Below are positions 8,273 to 16,292 of a stretch of 64,000 nt of DNA, in pieces. Source of the stretch: an uncultured Gemmiger sp. (GTDB taxonomy: Bacteria > Bacillota > Clostridia > Oscillospirales > Ruminococcaceae); the NCBI GenBank assembly GCA_944388175.1, contig CALXHR010000002.1:1-64000 (forward strand), in the 5' to 3' direction. The position numbers and the translations under genes are program-made. A model generated the notes under the pieces. The model ran no database searches and was not told where the DNA came from. It worked only from the letters and a program-made list of their open reading frames with translations. Position 1 is the stretch's first letter. Each line of letters opens with the position of its first letter.

Positions 8273-8788
8273 TTATGCCCGGTGCAAAAACCGCCGGATG
8301 AGCGCCTGCTTGCACGCACGGATGCGCACGCCGTAACGGCTGGTAAACAGCGCGCCGACGAGGAGCATGCCCAGCGCTGCCCCCTGCCCCAAACCCGACA
8401 GGAAATTGCAGGGAAACCGATCGGTCAACTCTGCCAGCTGCAGCGCGATGGCGACCGCCAGCAGCAGCCCGGCAGCCCAAAACAGCCGGTGGAAACGCCG
8501 GGTCAGCGCCTGTTTTTCCTGCCGGGTGTACTCTGCGATCTTTTCCATGGCCGTTTCTTCCTTTTCTGTGCTTTGCGTGCGGCGTTCGCCGTCCAGCAGT
8601 TCGTCCGCCGTCACGCCGTACCGCCGCCCCAGTTCCACCAGCAGCGCAAAATCCGGCATGGTGCGGGCGGTCTCCCACCGGCTGACCGTGCGGGGGTTGA
8701 CCCCCAGCTGTTCCGCCAGCTGTTCCTGCGTCAGGCCGCTTTCCTGGCGCAACTGTTTTAAAAAGCGGGCAATTTTTTGCTGATTCAT
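8273..8788 (-). CDS. XRE family transcriptional regulator with membrane helices
   Basis: This 171-residue protein starts with a Cro/CI-type helix-turn-helix (residues 5-60; LTQEQLAEQLGVNPRTVSRWE). A linker follows, then two hydrophobic helices near residues 108-150. DNA binding plus membrane anchoring is common among small Firmicute regulators; the signal and target are unknown. The start at 8788 gives the usual MNQQKIARFLKQLR N-terminus, with AAAGGAG about 11 nt upstream. It stands alone between two terminators. Confidence 0.85.
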   Translation of the reverse strand: MNQQKIARFLKQLRQESGLTQEQLAEQLGVNPRTVSRWETARTMPDFALLVELGRRYGVTADELLDGERRTQSTEKEETAMEKIAEYTRQEKQALTRRFHRLFWAAGLLLAVAIALQLAELTDRFPCNFLSGLGQGAALGMLLVGALFTSRYGVRIRACKQALIRRFLHRA

Positions 8789-8885
8789 CCTTGTACCGTC
8801 TCCTTTCGCGTTCCATCCTACCACAGCGGCCCCCACAATGCCACGACACAAAGTGAGAGCCTCCCTTTTGTACCTGCTACAACCA

Positions 8886-8916
8886 AAAATCCCCGTGCCG
8901 CAAAAGGCACGGGGAT
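8886..8916 (-). terminator. Terminator after the lectin gene
   Basis: Minus-strand stem ATCCCCGTGCC / GGCACGGGGAT followed by TTTTGG. It lies about 50 nt past the stop of the lectin-H1 gene. Confidence 0.85.
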
Positions 8917-8963
8917 CACTCGTTCCAACACAAAAATCGCAAAGTGGGTAAGGGGAAAGCCGC

Positions 8964-9788
8964 TTACTTGCCGGCTTTCTTGGTGGTCTTGGCAGCAGGC
9001 GCCTTCTTGGTGGCAGACGCAGCGGTCTTTTTGGCGGCCGGCTTCTTGGCGGCGGGCTTCACGGCCTCGCTGACGGCCTTGACGGCTTCTTCGACCACGG
9101 GCTTGGCAGCCTTGACAGCCTCGTCGGCGGCGTCGGCCACGGCCTGCACCGTCTCGTTGACCGCTTTGGCGGCTTTCTTGGCGGCGGGCTTGCGGGTGGC
9201 TTTCTTGACGGCCTTGACGACTTCCTCGGCAGCGTCGGCGGCGACGTCGGCCATGTTCTCGGCCGCGGCGGTCAGGTTGGCTTTGGCCTTGGCGGCGGAA
9301 GCCTTGGCGCTGGCCTTGGGCTTGCGGGTCACTTCGCTGATGGTCCAGTACTGGGTGGTGCCGTTCTCGTCATGCCAGATCTGCAGCGCGGCGCCGTTGT
9401 CGGTATTCATGCCCACCACGTCCAGCAGCTTGCCGGCCAGGTTGGACTTAATCTTGACAGTGCCGTCGTTGGAAGGCTCGACGACCCACAGCTGGCTGGA
9501 CGCGGGCGCGCCCTCCCACTGGTGGACGCGGGTGCCGTCGCTGACGCCGCCGCAGTCGAGGTCCAGCATCTTGCCGGTAAAACGGTTCTGGATGCGGTAG
9601 ACGCCGTCGCCGGCGGCGACAAAGTTCCACTGCTGCCACTCGGCATTGACATTGTCCCACAGCTGGATCTTGGCGCCGTTGTCGATGTTATAATCAGCCA
9701 CTTCCACGACTTTGCCGTTGGCAGCGCTGATGGTATAGAACTTACCGTCGGTAAGCACGGTCTGGGCAACTTTCTTTCTGGGTGCCAT
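8964..9788 (-). CDS. Ricin-type beta-trefoil lectin with histone H1-like tail
   Basis: This 274-residue protein has two unlike parts. Residues 12-145 form a ricin B-like beta-trefoil with repeated Q-W blocks (IQLWDNVNAEWQQWNF, VHQWEGAPASSQLWVV, LQIWHDENGTTQYWTI). Residues 150-274 are almost only Ala, Lys, Val, Glu and Thr, with PAAKK repeats like the C-terminal tails of histone H1 and bacterial H1-like proteins. No signal peptide or membrane segment is visible, so a cytoplasmic, perhaps nucleoid-bound, protein is inferred. The start at 9788 has TAGGAGG well placed. A near-consensus promoter and a strong terminator suggest high, monocistronic expression. The function is not known. Confidence 0.85.
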   Translation of the reverse strand: MAPRKKVAQTVLTDGKFYTISAANGKVVEVADYNIDNGAKIQLWDNVNAEWQQWNFVAAGDGVYRIQNRFTGKMLDLDCGGVSDGTRVHQWEGAPASSQLWVVEPSNDGTVKIKSNLAGKLLDVVGMNTDNGAALQIWHDENGTTQYWTISEVTRKPKASAKASAAKAKANLTAAAENMADVAADAAEEVVKAVKKATRKPAAKKAAKAVNETVQAVADAADEAVKAAKPVVEEAVKAVSEAVKPAAKKPAAKKTAASATKKAPAAKTTKKAGK

Positions 9789-9890
9789 ATCAGAAATTCC
9801 TCCTAATACGTTTGGGCGGCCATGTATTTTTGTGTTCTCCTCTTTCATGGGCCGCGTTCTCGCCGCGCAATTTTGCGTGGCTACGTGCCT

Positions 9891-9919
9891 ATTATAGCCA
9901 CTTTTTACCGCCGCGTCAA
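9891..9919 (-). promoter_or_regulatory. Strong promoter of the lectin-H1 gene
   Basis: Minus-strand TTGACG, 17 nt, TATAAT. The leader to the start codon is about 95 nt. Confidence 0.85.
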
Positions 9920-9948
9920 CTTTTTGGCGCTGTTGCGGCGTTTTGCAC

Positions 9949-9981
9949 AAAAAAGCCGGGAAGCCACAGGGCGTTCCCGGC
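9949..9981 (-). terminator. Terminator after the ABC permease gene
   Basis: Minus-strand stem GCCGGGAA / TTCCCGGC with an 11-nt loop, followed by TTTTTT. Confidence 0.8.
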
Positions 9982-10034
9982 CATTTTGTTTGGTTTTGCG
10001 CGTGTTTCCCCGGTTGGGGCCGCGGGCGCGCCGG

Positions 10035-13000
10035 TCATTCGGGCGCTTTCATGCTCTCGACCATCGAGATTTTTTTCAGCGCGCGCTGCATGACCAGGTT
10101 GACAATGGTGCTGAACAGCAGCGTGAGCGCCACGGCGTACACGAAGCTGAGCGGCGCGACCTCGCGCCCGAACATGACGGCGTCGACCTCGACGGTGACG
10201 ATGATGAACCGGTGCAGCGCGATGCCACCCGCCAGGCCGAACAGCGTGCCGATGAGCGTAAGCAGCACGCTTTCGCGGTTGACGTAGGCGTTGACCTCGC
10301 GGTCATAGAAGCCCAACACCTTGATGGTGGCAATCTCCTTGACGCGCTCGGCCACGTTGATGCTGGACAGGTTGTACAGCACCACGAACGCCAGACCCGC
10401 CGCGCAGATGATGATGAGCACGACGACGGCGTCGATGGAGTTGAGCATGTTGAGCACCTGCGCGATGTTGTCCTGCGTGAAACTGAGACTGGCGACGTTG
10501 TCCATGGCCAGCAGGTCGGTCGAGATGGCGTCCTGCGCGCTCTCGCTGTCGTCGGCCAGGATACTGAGGATGGCATTGTACACCGGCGCTTTGCCAAAAC
10601 CGGCCTCGTAGGTGGCGGCGCTCATATACACATAGTTGCTGATGTAATGCTCGCAGACGCCGGTGACGGTAAACTGCCCGGTGTCGCCGTCGGCGTTTTC
10701 CAGCGTAAGGGTATCGCCGGCCGCCACGCCCAGCGTTTGGGCCATTTTTTCGGTCACGACGACGCCGCTCTCGCCCAGCGGCGTGGGGGTGCGGCTGACG
10801 CGCTCATGCAGGTCGGCAAAATCGGCAAAGCGGGCCACATCCTGCGGGACCATCAGGTAGATATCCATGCCGCCCTCGGGGCCGTCCTGGCGCGTCGTCT
10901 CCATCGAGATGGCCATCGACTCAGCGGCAGCGTCGCCCGTAAACAGGTAGTCGTAGATCGGGCCTGTTTCGACGGCGGCTTCCTCGGTGACGATGGTCAT
11001 AAGGTCATAGTGCGAGACGTCGCTGTACTGCCGCGTGATGATGGCGTTGAGCGAGTCCGAGATGCCAAAGCCCGCCACCAGCAGCGACGTGCAGCCCATG
11101 ACGCCGAGCACCGTCATCCAGAAGCGCTTTTTGTAGCGCAGCAGGTTGCGGCAGGTGACTTTCCAACTGAAAGGCAGACGCTGCCACAGCGGGCCGATGC
11201 GCTCGAGAATGATGCGCTTGCCCGCTTTGGGCGCGCGCGGCAGCATGAGCGCGGCCGGGACTTCGGCCAGCGAAGCGCGGCAGGACAGCGCCGTGACGCC
11301 GACGGTGAGCACCGTGAGCGTACCGCCGGCGTACAGCGCCTGGAACGCGCGCCACGGCGTAGCCATGGACGGCATATAGTACATCATGGCGTAGGCCGAC
11401 CAGATGATGGACGGGAACACCCGGAACCCCACCGCCAGGCCGACCGCGGTGCCCGAAAGCGCCGCCGCCAATGCGTAGCAGAGGTATTTGCGCATGATCT
11501 CGCCGCGGGTATAGCCCAGCGCTTTGAGCGTGCCGATCTGCAGACGTTCCTCCTCCACCATGCGGGTCATGGTGGTGGAGACGACGAGCGCCGCCACGAG
11601 GAAGAAAAACACCGGGAAGATGGTGGTGATGGCCGAGAGTTTGTCGATGTTGCCGGTAAAGGACGCATAGCTGACGTTGTCGCCGCGGTCCCAGACATAC
11701 CACTCCGGCATTTCGATATCGTCGATCTCCTGTTGGGCGTCCTCGATCTCGGCGCGGGCGTCGGCCAGTTCCTGCTCAACTTCCGCCTTGGCGTCGGCGT
11801 ATTCGATCTCGCCGTCCAGCAGTTTCTGCTTGTTTTCGTCAATGGTCTGCCGCGCGTCGTCCAGTTCGGCGCGGGCGTCGGCCAGTTCCTGTTTGGCGTC
11901 GGCAATCTGGCGGCGCGCGTCGTCCAGTTCCAGCTGGCGGTCGGTCAGCGTGGCCCAGCCTTCGTCCAGCTGGCGTTTGCCGTCCTGCAGCTGGCGCTTG
12001 GCGTCCTCAAACACCGCTTTCTGTTCGTTATACTGCGCCCACCCGGCGTCCAGTTCCGCCTTGCCGGCGTCCAGTTTGGCTTTGCCGTCGGCCAGTTCGC
12101 GCTCGCCCTCGGCAATGGCCTGGGCGGCGGTTTCCAGTTCCTGGCGCGCGGCTTCCAGCTTGGGGGCGTTTTCCTCCAGCAGGGCTTTGGCTTCGTCCAG
12201 CTGGGCACGCACGGCGGCCAGGCCCTCGTCGTTGAACAGGGCGATGGCTTCCTGCTCATTGGCGGCGGCGCCACTCTCGATCATGGCGGCCACGCCGGCT
12301 TCCACCCCCTTTTGCGCGGTGTTGAGCAGCTTGAGCTGGTCCAGCTGCGCAATGCCGGGGCGGGCTTCGTCGATCAGGGGCACAACGAGCCCCTCGGCGA
12401 TGGTGACCATCATCGGGTTTTCGATATCCAGCTGCATACCCAGCTGGGCGGCGGCTGCCTGCAAGGCTTGCAGCCACAGCGCGTTGGCCTGCTTGTAGGC
12501 TTTTTCCAGCGCTGCGATCTCTTCCGGCGTGGGGGTCTGGGGCGTTTCGGGTTCTTGCGGTGTGTCCGGGTCCGGCTCCCCCTCCGGGTCCTGTGTTTCG
12601 TCCGGCGCTTGCGGGGGTTCGTCCGCCTGCGGCAGCGCGGCGGCGCTCAACATCGCCGGGGCGGCGGTCTCCGGGGCAGCGGTCTCCGGGGCGGCAGTCT
12701 CCGGCGTGGCGGGTGCGGGCTGCTCATGGTTTGCCCGCGCGGCGGCCTGCGCCGCGGCCGGTGTTTCGCCCGCTTTTGTTTCAAGCGGCATTTCTTCGCC
12801 TTCTGCGGGCAGGGTCTCCCCTTCTGCGGGCGGAATCTCGCTTTCTTCAAGCAGCGTCTGCCCCTCTGCGGGCGGCGTTTCGCCGTCCTGCTCCGCCTGG
12901 CGCAGGGCTTCCTGCCAGGCTTCAAAGGCAGCCTTCTTGGCGTCGTACAGCGCGGCCAGCTGCTGCATCTGTTTCAGCTGGGCGATGGTCTCGTCGCTGA

Positions 13001-14381
13001 ACAGGTCCCGCGCGGCGCTCTCGCTGGTGGCCTGCCCGCTGGCCACAATGGCCGCGATGCCGGCCTGCACGCCGTTGTACGCCTGGTTCAGCTGTTCCAG
13101 CTGGGCATACTGTTCCTCGCCCGCCTGGTACTGGGCCAGGCCGTCGTCATATTCTTTTTTGCCGGCTTCATACTGGGCCAGGCCGTCCTTGTACTGCTGT
13201 TTCCCCTCTTGAAACTGCGCCAGCCCGTCCTCGTACTGTTTCAGGCCGTCCTCATACTGCTTCTGGGCGGCCACCAGTTTGGCGTAACCGTCGGCCAGCT
13301 GCCGCTCGCCGTCGGCCAGCTGCGCCGCGCCATCCTCATACTCGGCCTGGGCGTCCAGCAGCTGCTGCCGGCCGTCCTGCAGTTGCACGGCGCCGTCGTT
13401 GACCAGCGCTTCGTTGTCGGCCAGTTCGGTCGCGCCGTCGGCGTATTCCTGCTCGCCGTCGAGGTATTCCTGCTCGCCGTCGGCCAGTTCCTGGCGGCCG
13501 TCGGCCAGCTCCTGCGCGGCGTCGGCCAGTTCCTGCTGCGCTTCGGTCTCGGCGTCGTAGTATTCGGCCCAGGCGTCGTCGATCTCGGCCTGCGCCTCGC
13601 TGCGGATCTCGTCATAGCGGGCCTGGGCGCGCGCGGGTTCCAGCGCTTCGACTTTGTCCTGGATGGGCGCCACGACGGCGTCGTAGGCGTCCTCCATACT
13701 GTCGGCTTCCAGCGCGCCGTCCACCGTCAGGTAAATTTCGGTGTAGGCCTCGTAGGCAAAATCCTCGGGGCGCAGGTACATGACCAGGTTGACGGTACCG
13801 TTGCCGACGCTGGCGGGTTCGCGCTCAAAGCTGCAGTAATTGGCGTTGTGCACAATACCCACCACTGTGTACTCGGTGCAGGCCAGCGTGGTGTCGAGGT
13901 CCTCGTTGTCGGCGCTGACCGTCAGCTGGGTGCCGACCGTGCAGCCGCTGCCCGTCAGGCTGGCGTTGGCTTCGACGACACACTCTCCGGCCGCCTGCGG
14001 CAGGCGGCCTTCCGCCAAAAACAGGCGGTTGACGGCATCCTCGCCGTCGGGCGGCAGGCTGAGCAGCCGCGTGACGAGGATGTCGTCCCCGGCATTGACG
14101 AGCAGATCGGCCGAATAGCCGGGCTGCACGCTGCGCACACCCTCGACGCCTTGCAGCGCTTCAACGTCGCCGTCGCTGAGGCCCATGCTGGAAACAACGC
14201 GCAGATCATAAAAATTGGCGTCGTCCATGTAGCGTTCCATCGACTCTTTCATGTCGAGGGGGGACGCGTTGAGCCCCGCCAGGAACCCCACGCCCAGCGT
14301 CACGATAGAAAAAATGGACAAGAACCGCCCGCGTGAACTTTTGAGCGTGCGTACTATATTTTTGCGGTAGGTGCGGGCCAT
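10035..14381 (-). CDS. FtsX-like ABC transporter permease with giant coiled-coil stalk
   Basis: This 1448-residue permease has an N-terminal membrane helix (near residue 20) and a small extracytoplasmic domain. Residues 250-894 form a long helical region full of xLADGxxEL and YEDGLxQY heptad-like repeats. FtsX-type helices follow near residues 905-1090, then a second MacB-like periplasmic domain and the last helices (1310-1440). The stalk is split at residues 504-613 by a Pro/Glu/Ala-rich linker with three APETA repeats, flanked by two copies of one helical module (near 435-474 and 687-730). It starts one nt after the ATPase stop, so the two form one transporter. The cargo is unknown; MacB-type and FtsX-type systems often transmit force to envelope proteins rather than pump solutes. 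Confidence 0.88.
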   Translation of the reverse strand: MARTYRKNIVRTLKSSRGRFLSIFSIVTLGVGFLAGLNASPLDMKESMERYMDDANFYDLRVVSSMGLSDGDVEALQGVEGVRSVQPGYSADLLVNAGDDILVTRLLSLPPDGEDAVNRLFLAEGRLPQAAGECVVEANASLTGSGCTVGTQLTVSADNEDLDTTLACTEYTVVGIVHNANYCSFEREPASVGNGTVNLVMYLRPEDFAYEAYTEIYLTVDGALEADSMEDAYDAVVAPIQDKVEALEPARAQARYDEIRSEAQAEIDDAWAEYYDAETEAQQELADAAQELADGRQELADGEQEYLDGEQEYADGATELADNEALVNDGAVQLQDGRQQLLDAQAEYEDGAAQLADGERQLADGYAKLVAAQKQYEDGLKQYEDGLAQFQEGKQQYKDGLAQYEAGKKEYDDGLAQYQAGEEQYAQLEQLNQAYNGVQAGIAAIVASGQATSESAARDLFSDETIAQLKQMQQLAALYDAKKAAFEAWQEALRQAEQDGETPPAEGQTLLEESEIPPAEGETLPAEGEEMPLETKAGETPAAAQAAARANHEQPAPATPETAAPETAAPETAAPAMLSAAALPQADEPPQAPDETQDPEGEPDPDTPQEPETPQTPTPEEIAALEKAYKQANALWLQALQAAAAQLGMQLDIENPMMVTIAEGLVVPLIDEARPGIAQLDQLKLLNTAQKGVEAGVAAMIESGAAANEQEAIALFNDEGLAAVRAQLDEAKALLEENAPKLEAARQELETAAQAIAEGERELADGKAKLDAGKAELDAGWAQYNEQKAVFEDAKRQLQDGKRQLDEGWATLTDRQLELDDARRQIADAKQELADARAELDDARQTIDENKQKLLDGEIEYADAKAEVEQELADARAEIEDAQQEIDDIEMPEWYVWDRGDNVSYASFTGNIDKLSAITTIFPVFFFLVAALVVSTTMTRMVEEERLQIGTLKALGYTRGEIMRKYLCYALAAALSGTAVGLAVGFRVFPSIIWSAYAMMYYMPSMATPWRAFQALYAGGTLTVLTVGVTALSCRASLAEVPAALMLPRAPKAGKRIILERIGPLWQRLPFSWKVTCRNLLRYKKRFWMTVLGVMGCTSLLVAGFGISDSLNAIITRQYSDVSHYDLMTIVTEEAAVETGPIYDYLFTGDAAAESMAISMETTRQDGPEGGMDIYLMVPQDVARFADFADLHERVSRTPTPLGESGVVVTEKMAQTLGVAAGDTLTLENADGDTGQFTVTGVCEHYISNYVYMSAATYEAGFGKAPVYNAILSILADDSESAQDAISTDLLAMDNVASLSFTQDNIAQVLNMLNSIDAVVVLIIICAAGLAFVVLYNLSSINVAERVKEIATIKVLGFYDREVNAYVNRESVLLTLIGTLFGLAGGIALHRFIIVTVEVDAVMFGREVAPLSFVYAVALTLLFSTIVNLVMQRALKKISMVESMKAPE

Positions 14382-14382
14382 G

Positions 14383-15108
<726 letters not shown>

Positions 15109-15159
15109 GGTGTTCTCTCCTGCGGCGTGGGCCGCCTGTACATTTTACAAGTTGTGTCC

Positions 15160-15165
15160 ATTATA
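15160..15165 (-). promoter_or_regulatory. -10 element of the ABC transporter operon
   Basis: Minus-strand TGG-TATAAT, an extended -10 element about 52 nt upstream of the ATPase start. No good -35 box was seen. Confidence 0.55.
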
Positions 15166-15253
15166 CCAGATTTGCCGCACAAATTCCCGTATAATTTTTG
15201 AACACCTGCAAAAAAGCGGAAATTTTCACATTTCCCATGGGCGGCCCGTACAC

Positions 15254-15292
15254 AAAAGCAAAACCACCCATTGAACAGGTGGTTTTGCTTTT
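15254..15292. repeat. Orphan 15-bp inverted repeat between divergent genes
   Basis: AAAAGCAAAACCACC and its exact complement flank a 9-nt loop. It looks like a bidirectional terminator, yet it lies upstream of both divergent genes (ABC transporter leftward, GntR rightward) with no recognisable gene reading into it. Confidence 0.7.
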
Positions 15293-15337
15293 TATCGTAC
15301 CATAGACGCTTTCATTGGGCAAGGGGCGGCCCCCGCA

Positions 15338-15366
15338 TTGCTTTGCGCCCCGTTGTGTGGTATAAC
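15338..15366 (+). promoter_or_regulatory. Promoter of the GntR/FCD regulator gene
   Basis: TTGCTT, 17 nt, TATAAC, 34 nt ahead of the start codon. Confidence 0.7.
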
Positions 15367-15399
15367 AAAAACACCAGATCACAACAAAAGGAGCAGCCA

Positions 15400-16137
15400 A
15401 TGGAACAGCAAAACGCACCGCGCCGGTCGCGGCGGGACCAGGTGGAGGACGCCCTGATGGCCTACATCCTGGGCAGGCCGGTCGCCGTGGGGGAAAAAAT
15501 CCCCAATGAATTTGAACTGGGCGAGATGTTCCACGCCGGGCGCAGCACCATACGGGAAGCCGTCAAGGCGCTGGCCACCAAGGGCGTGTTGGAAGTGCGC
15601 CGCGGGGACGGCACCTACGTCAAAAGCCACCGCACCCTGGCCGAAGACCCGTTGGGCCTGGCCCGGCTGGGCGACAAATACAAATTGGCGCTGGAACTGT
15701 TCGACGTGCGCCTGGCGCTGGAGCCGGAGATCGCCGCCGCGGCCGCCGGGCATGCCACCGCCGAGAACAGGGCCCGGCTGAAAGCCCTCTGCGATGAAGT
15801 CGAGCGCATCTACCGCGCCGGGGGCGACCATATCCCCAAAGATATCGAGTTCCACACCTGCATTGCACAGTGCAGCCAGAACCGCGTCATGGAAATGCTG
15901 GTGCCCCTCATCCAGACTGCCGTTATGACCTTTGCCAACCTGACCGGGCATTCGCTGATGGAGGAGACTCTTTCAACCCACCGCGCCGTCACCGACGCTA
16001 TCCTGGAGGGGGATGCAGTGGGGGCGCGGTGCGCCATGGTCATGCACCTGACCCACAACCGCCAGGCGATCCTGCGGCTGTGGAAACAGCACCAGGCGCG
16101 GCAGCACGACGCCGAAACGCCGACCCCCGCACCGTGA
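15400..16137 (+). CDS. GntR family (FadR subfamily) transcriptional regulator
   Basis: This 245-residue protein has a winged helix (residues 10-75; IPNEFELGEMFHAGRSTIREAVKALATKGVLEVRRGDGTYV) and an all-helical FCD effector domain with candidate metal ligands (EFHTCIAQCSQN, ATHRAVTDAI-like and LTHNRQ segments). FCD regulators usually respond to organic or sugar acids. It lies 155 nt upstream of an IlvD/Edd dehydratase gene and probably controls it. AAAAGGAG precedes the ATG at 15400; the frame is open further upstream but lacks homology there. Confidence 0.92.
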   Translation: MEQQNAPRRSRRDQVEDALMAYILGRPVAVGEKIPNEFELGEMFHAGRSTIREAVKALATKGVLEVRRGDGTYVKSHRTLAEDPLGLARLGDKYKLALELFDVRLALEPEIAAAAAGHATAENRARLKALCDEVERIYRAGGDHIPKDIEFHTCIAQCSQNRVMEMLVPLIQTAVMTFANLTGHSLMEETLSTHRAVTDAILEGDAVGARCAMVMHLTHNRQAILRLWKQHQARQHDAETPTPAP

Positions 16138-16159
16138 CGGCGGCGCCCTGTGCAAAAAT

Positions 16160-16226
16160 ACGTCTGATGTATCTTGCATTTTTTCGGGGAATCTGCTAGA
16201 TTATAGCCATAGAACGTATGATGTAT
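16160..16226 (+). promoter_or_regulatory. Dehydratase promoter flanked by paired operator-like repeats
   Basis: TTGCAT (16174-16179), 17 nt, TAGATT (16197-16202) forms a promoter. Two copies of ACGTMTGATGTAT lie at 16160-16172 and 16214-16226, 54 bp apart, one just before the -35 box and one just after the start site. This is inferred to be the binding pair of the neighbouring GntR/FCD repressor. Confidence 0.65.
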
Positions 16227-16292
16227 AGGCCGGAACGCGCTTGCGGCCCTGCATCGCCCTGACAACGGCCCGTAGGAAAGCGAGGTATCCCC

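Noticed and set aside
9822-14336. A 1504-codon open frame on the plus strand opposite the ABC permease
   Set aside because: It mirrors the GC-rich repetitive stalk; its composition is biased (poly-Gly/Arg/Leu patches), it has no RBS or homology, and the minus-strand gene has clear domains.
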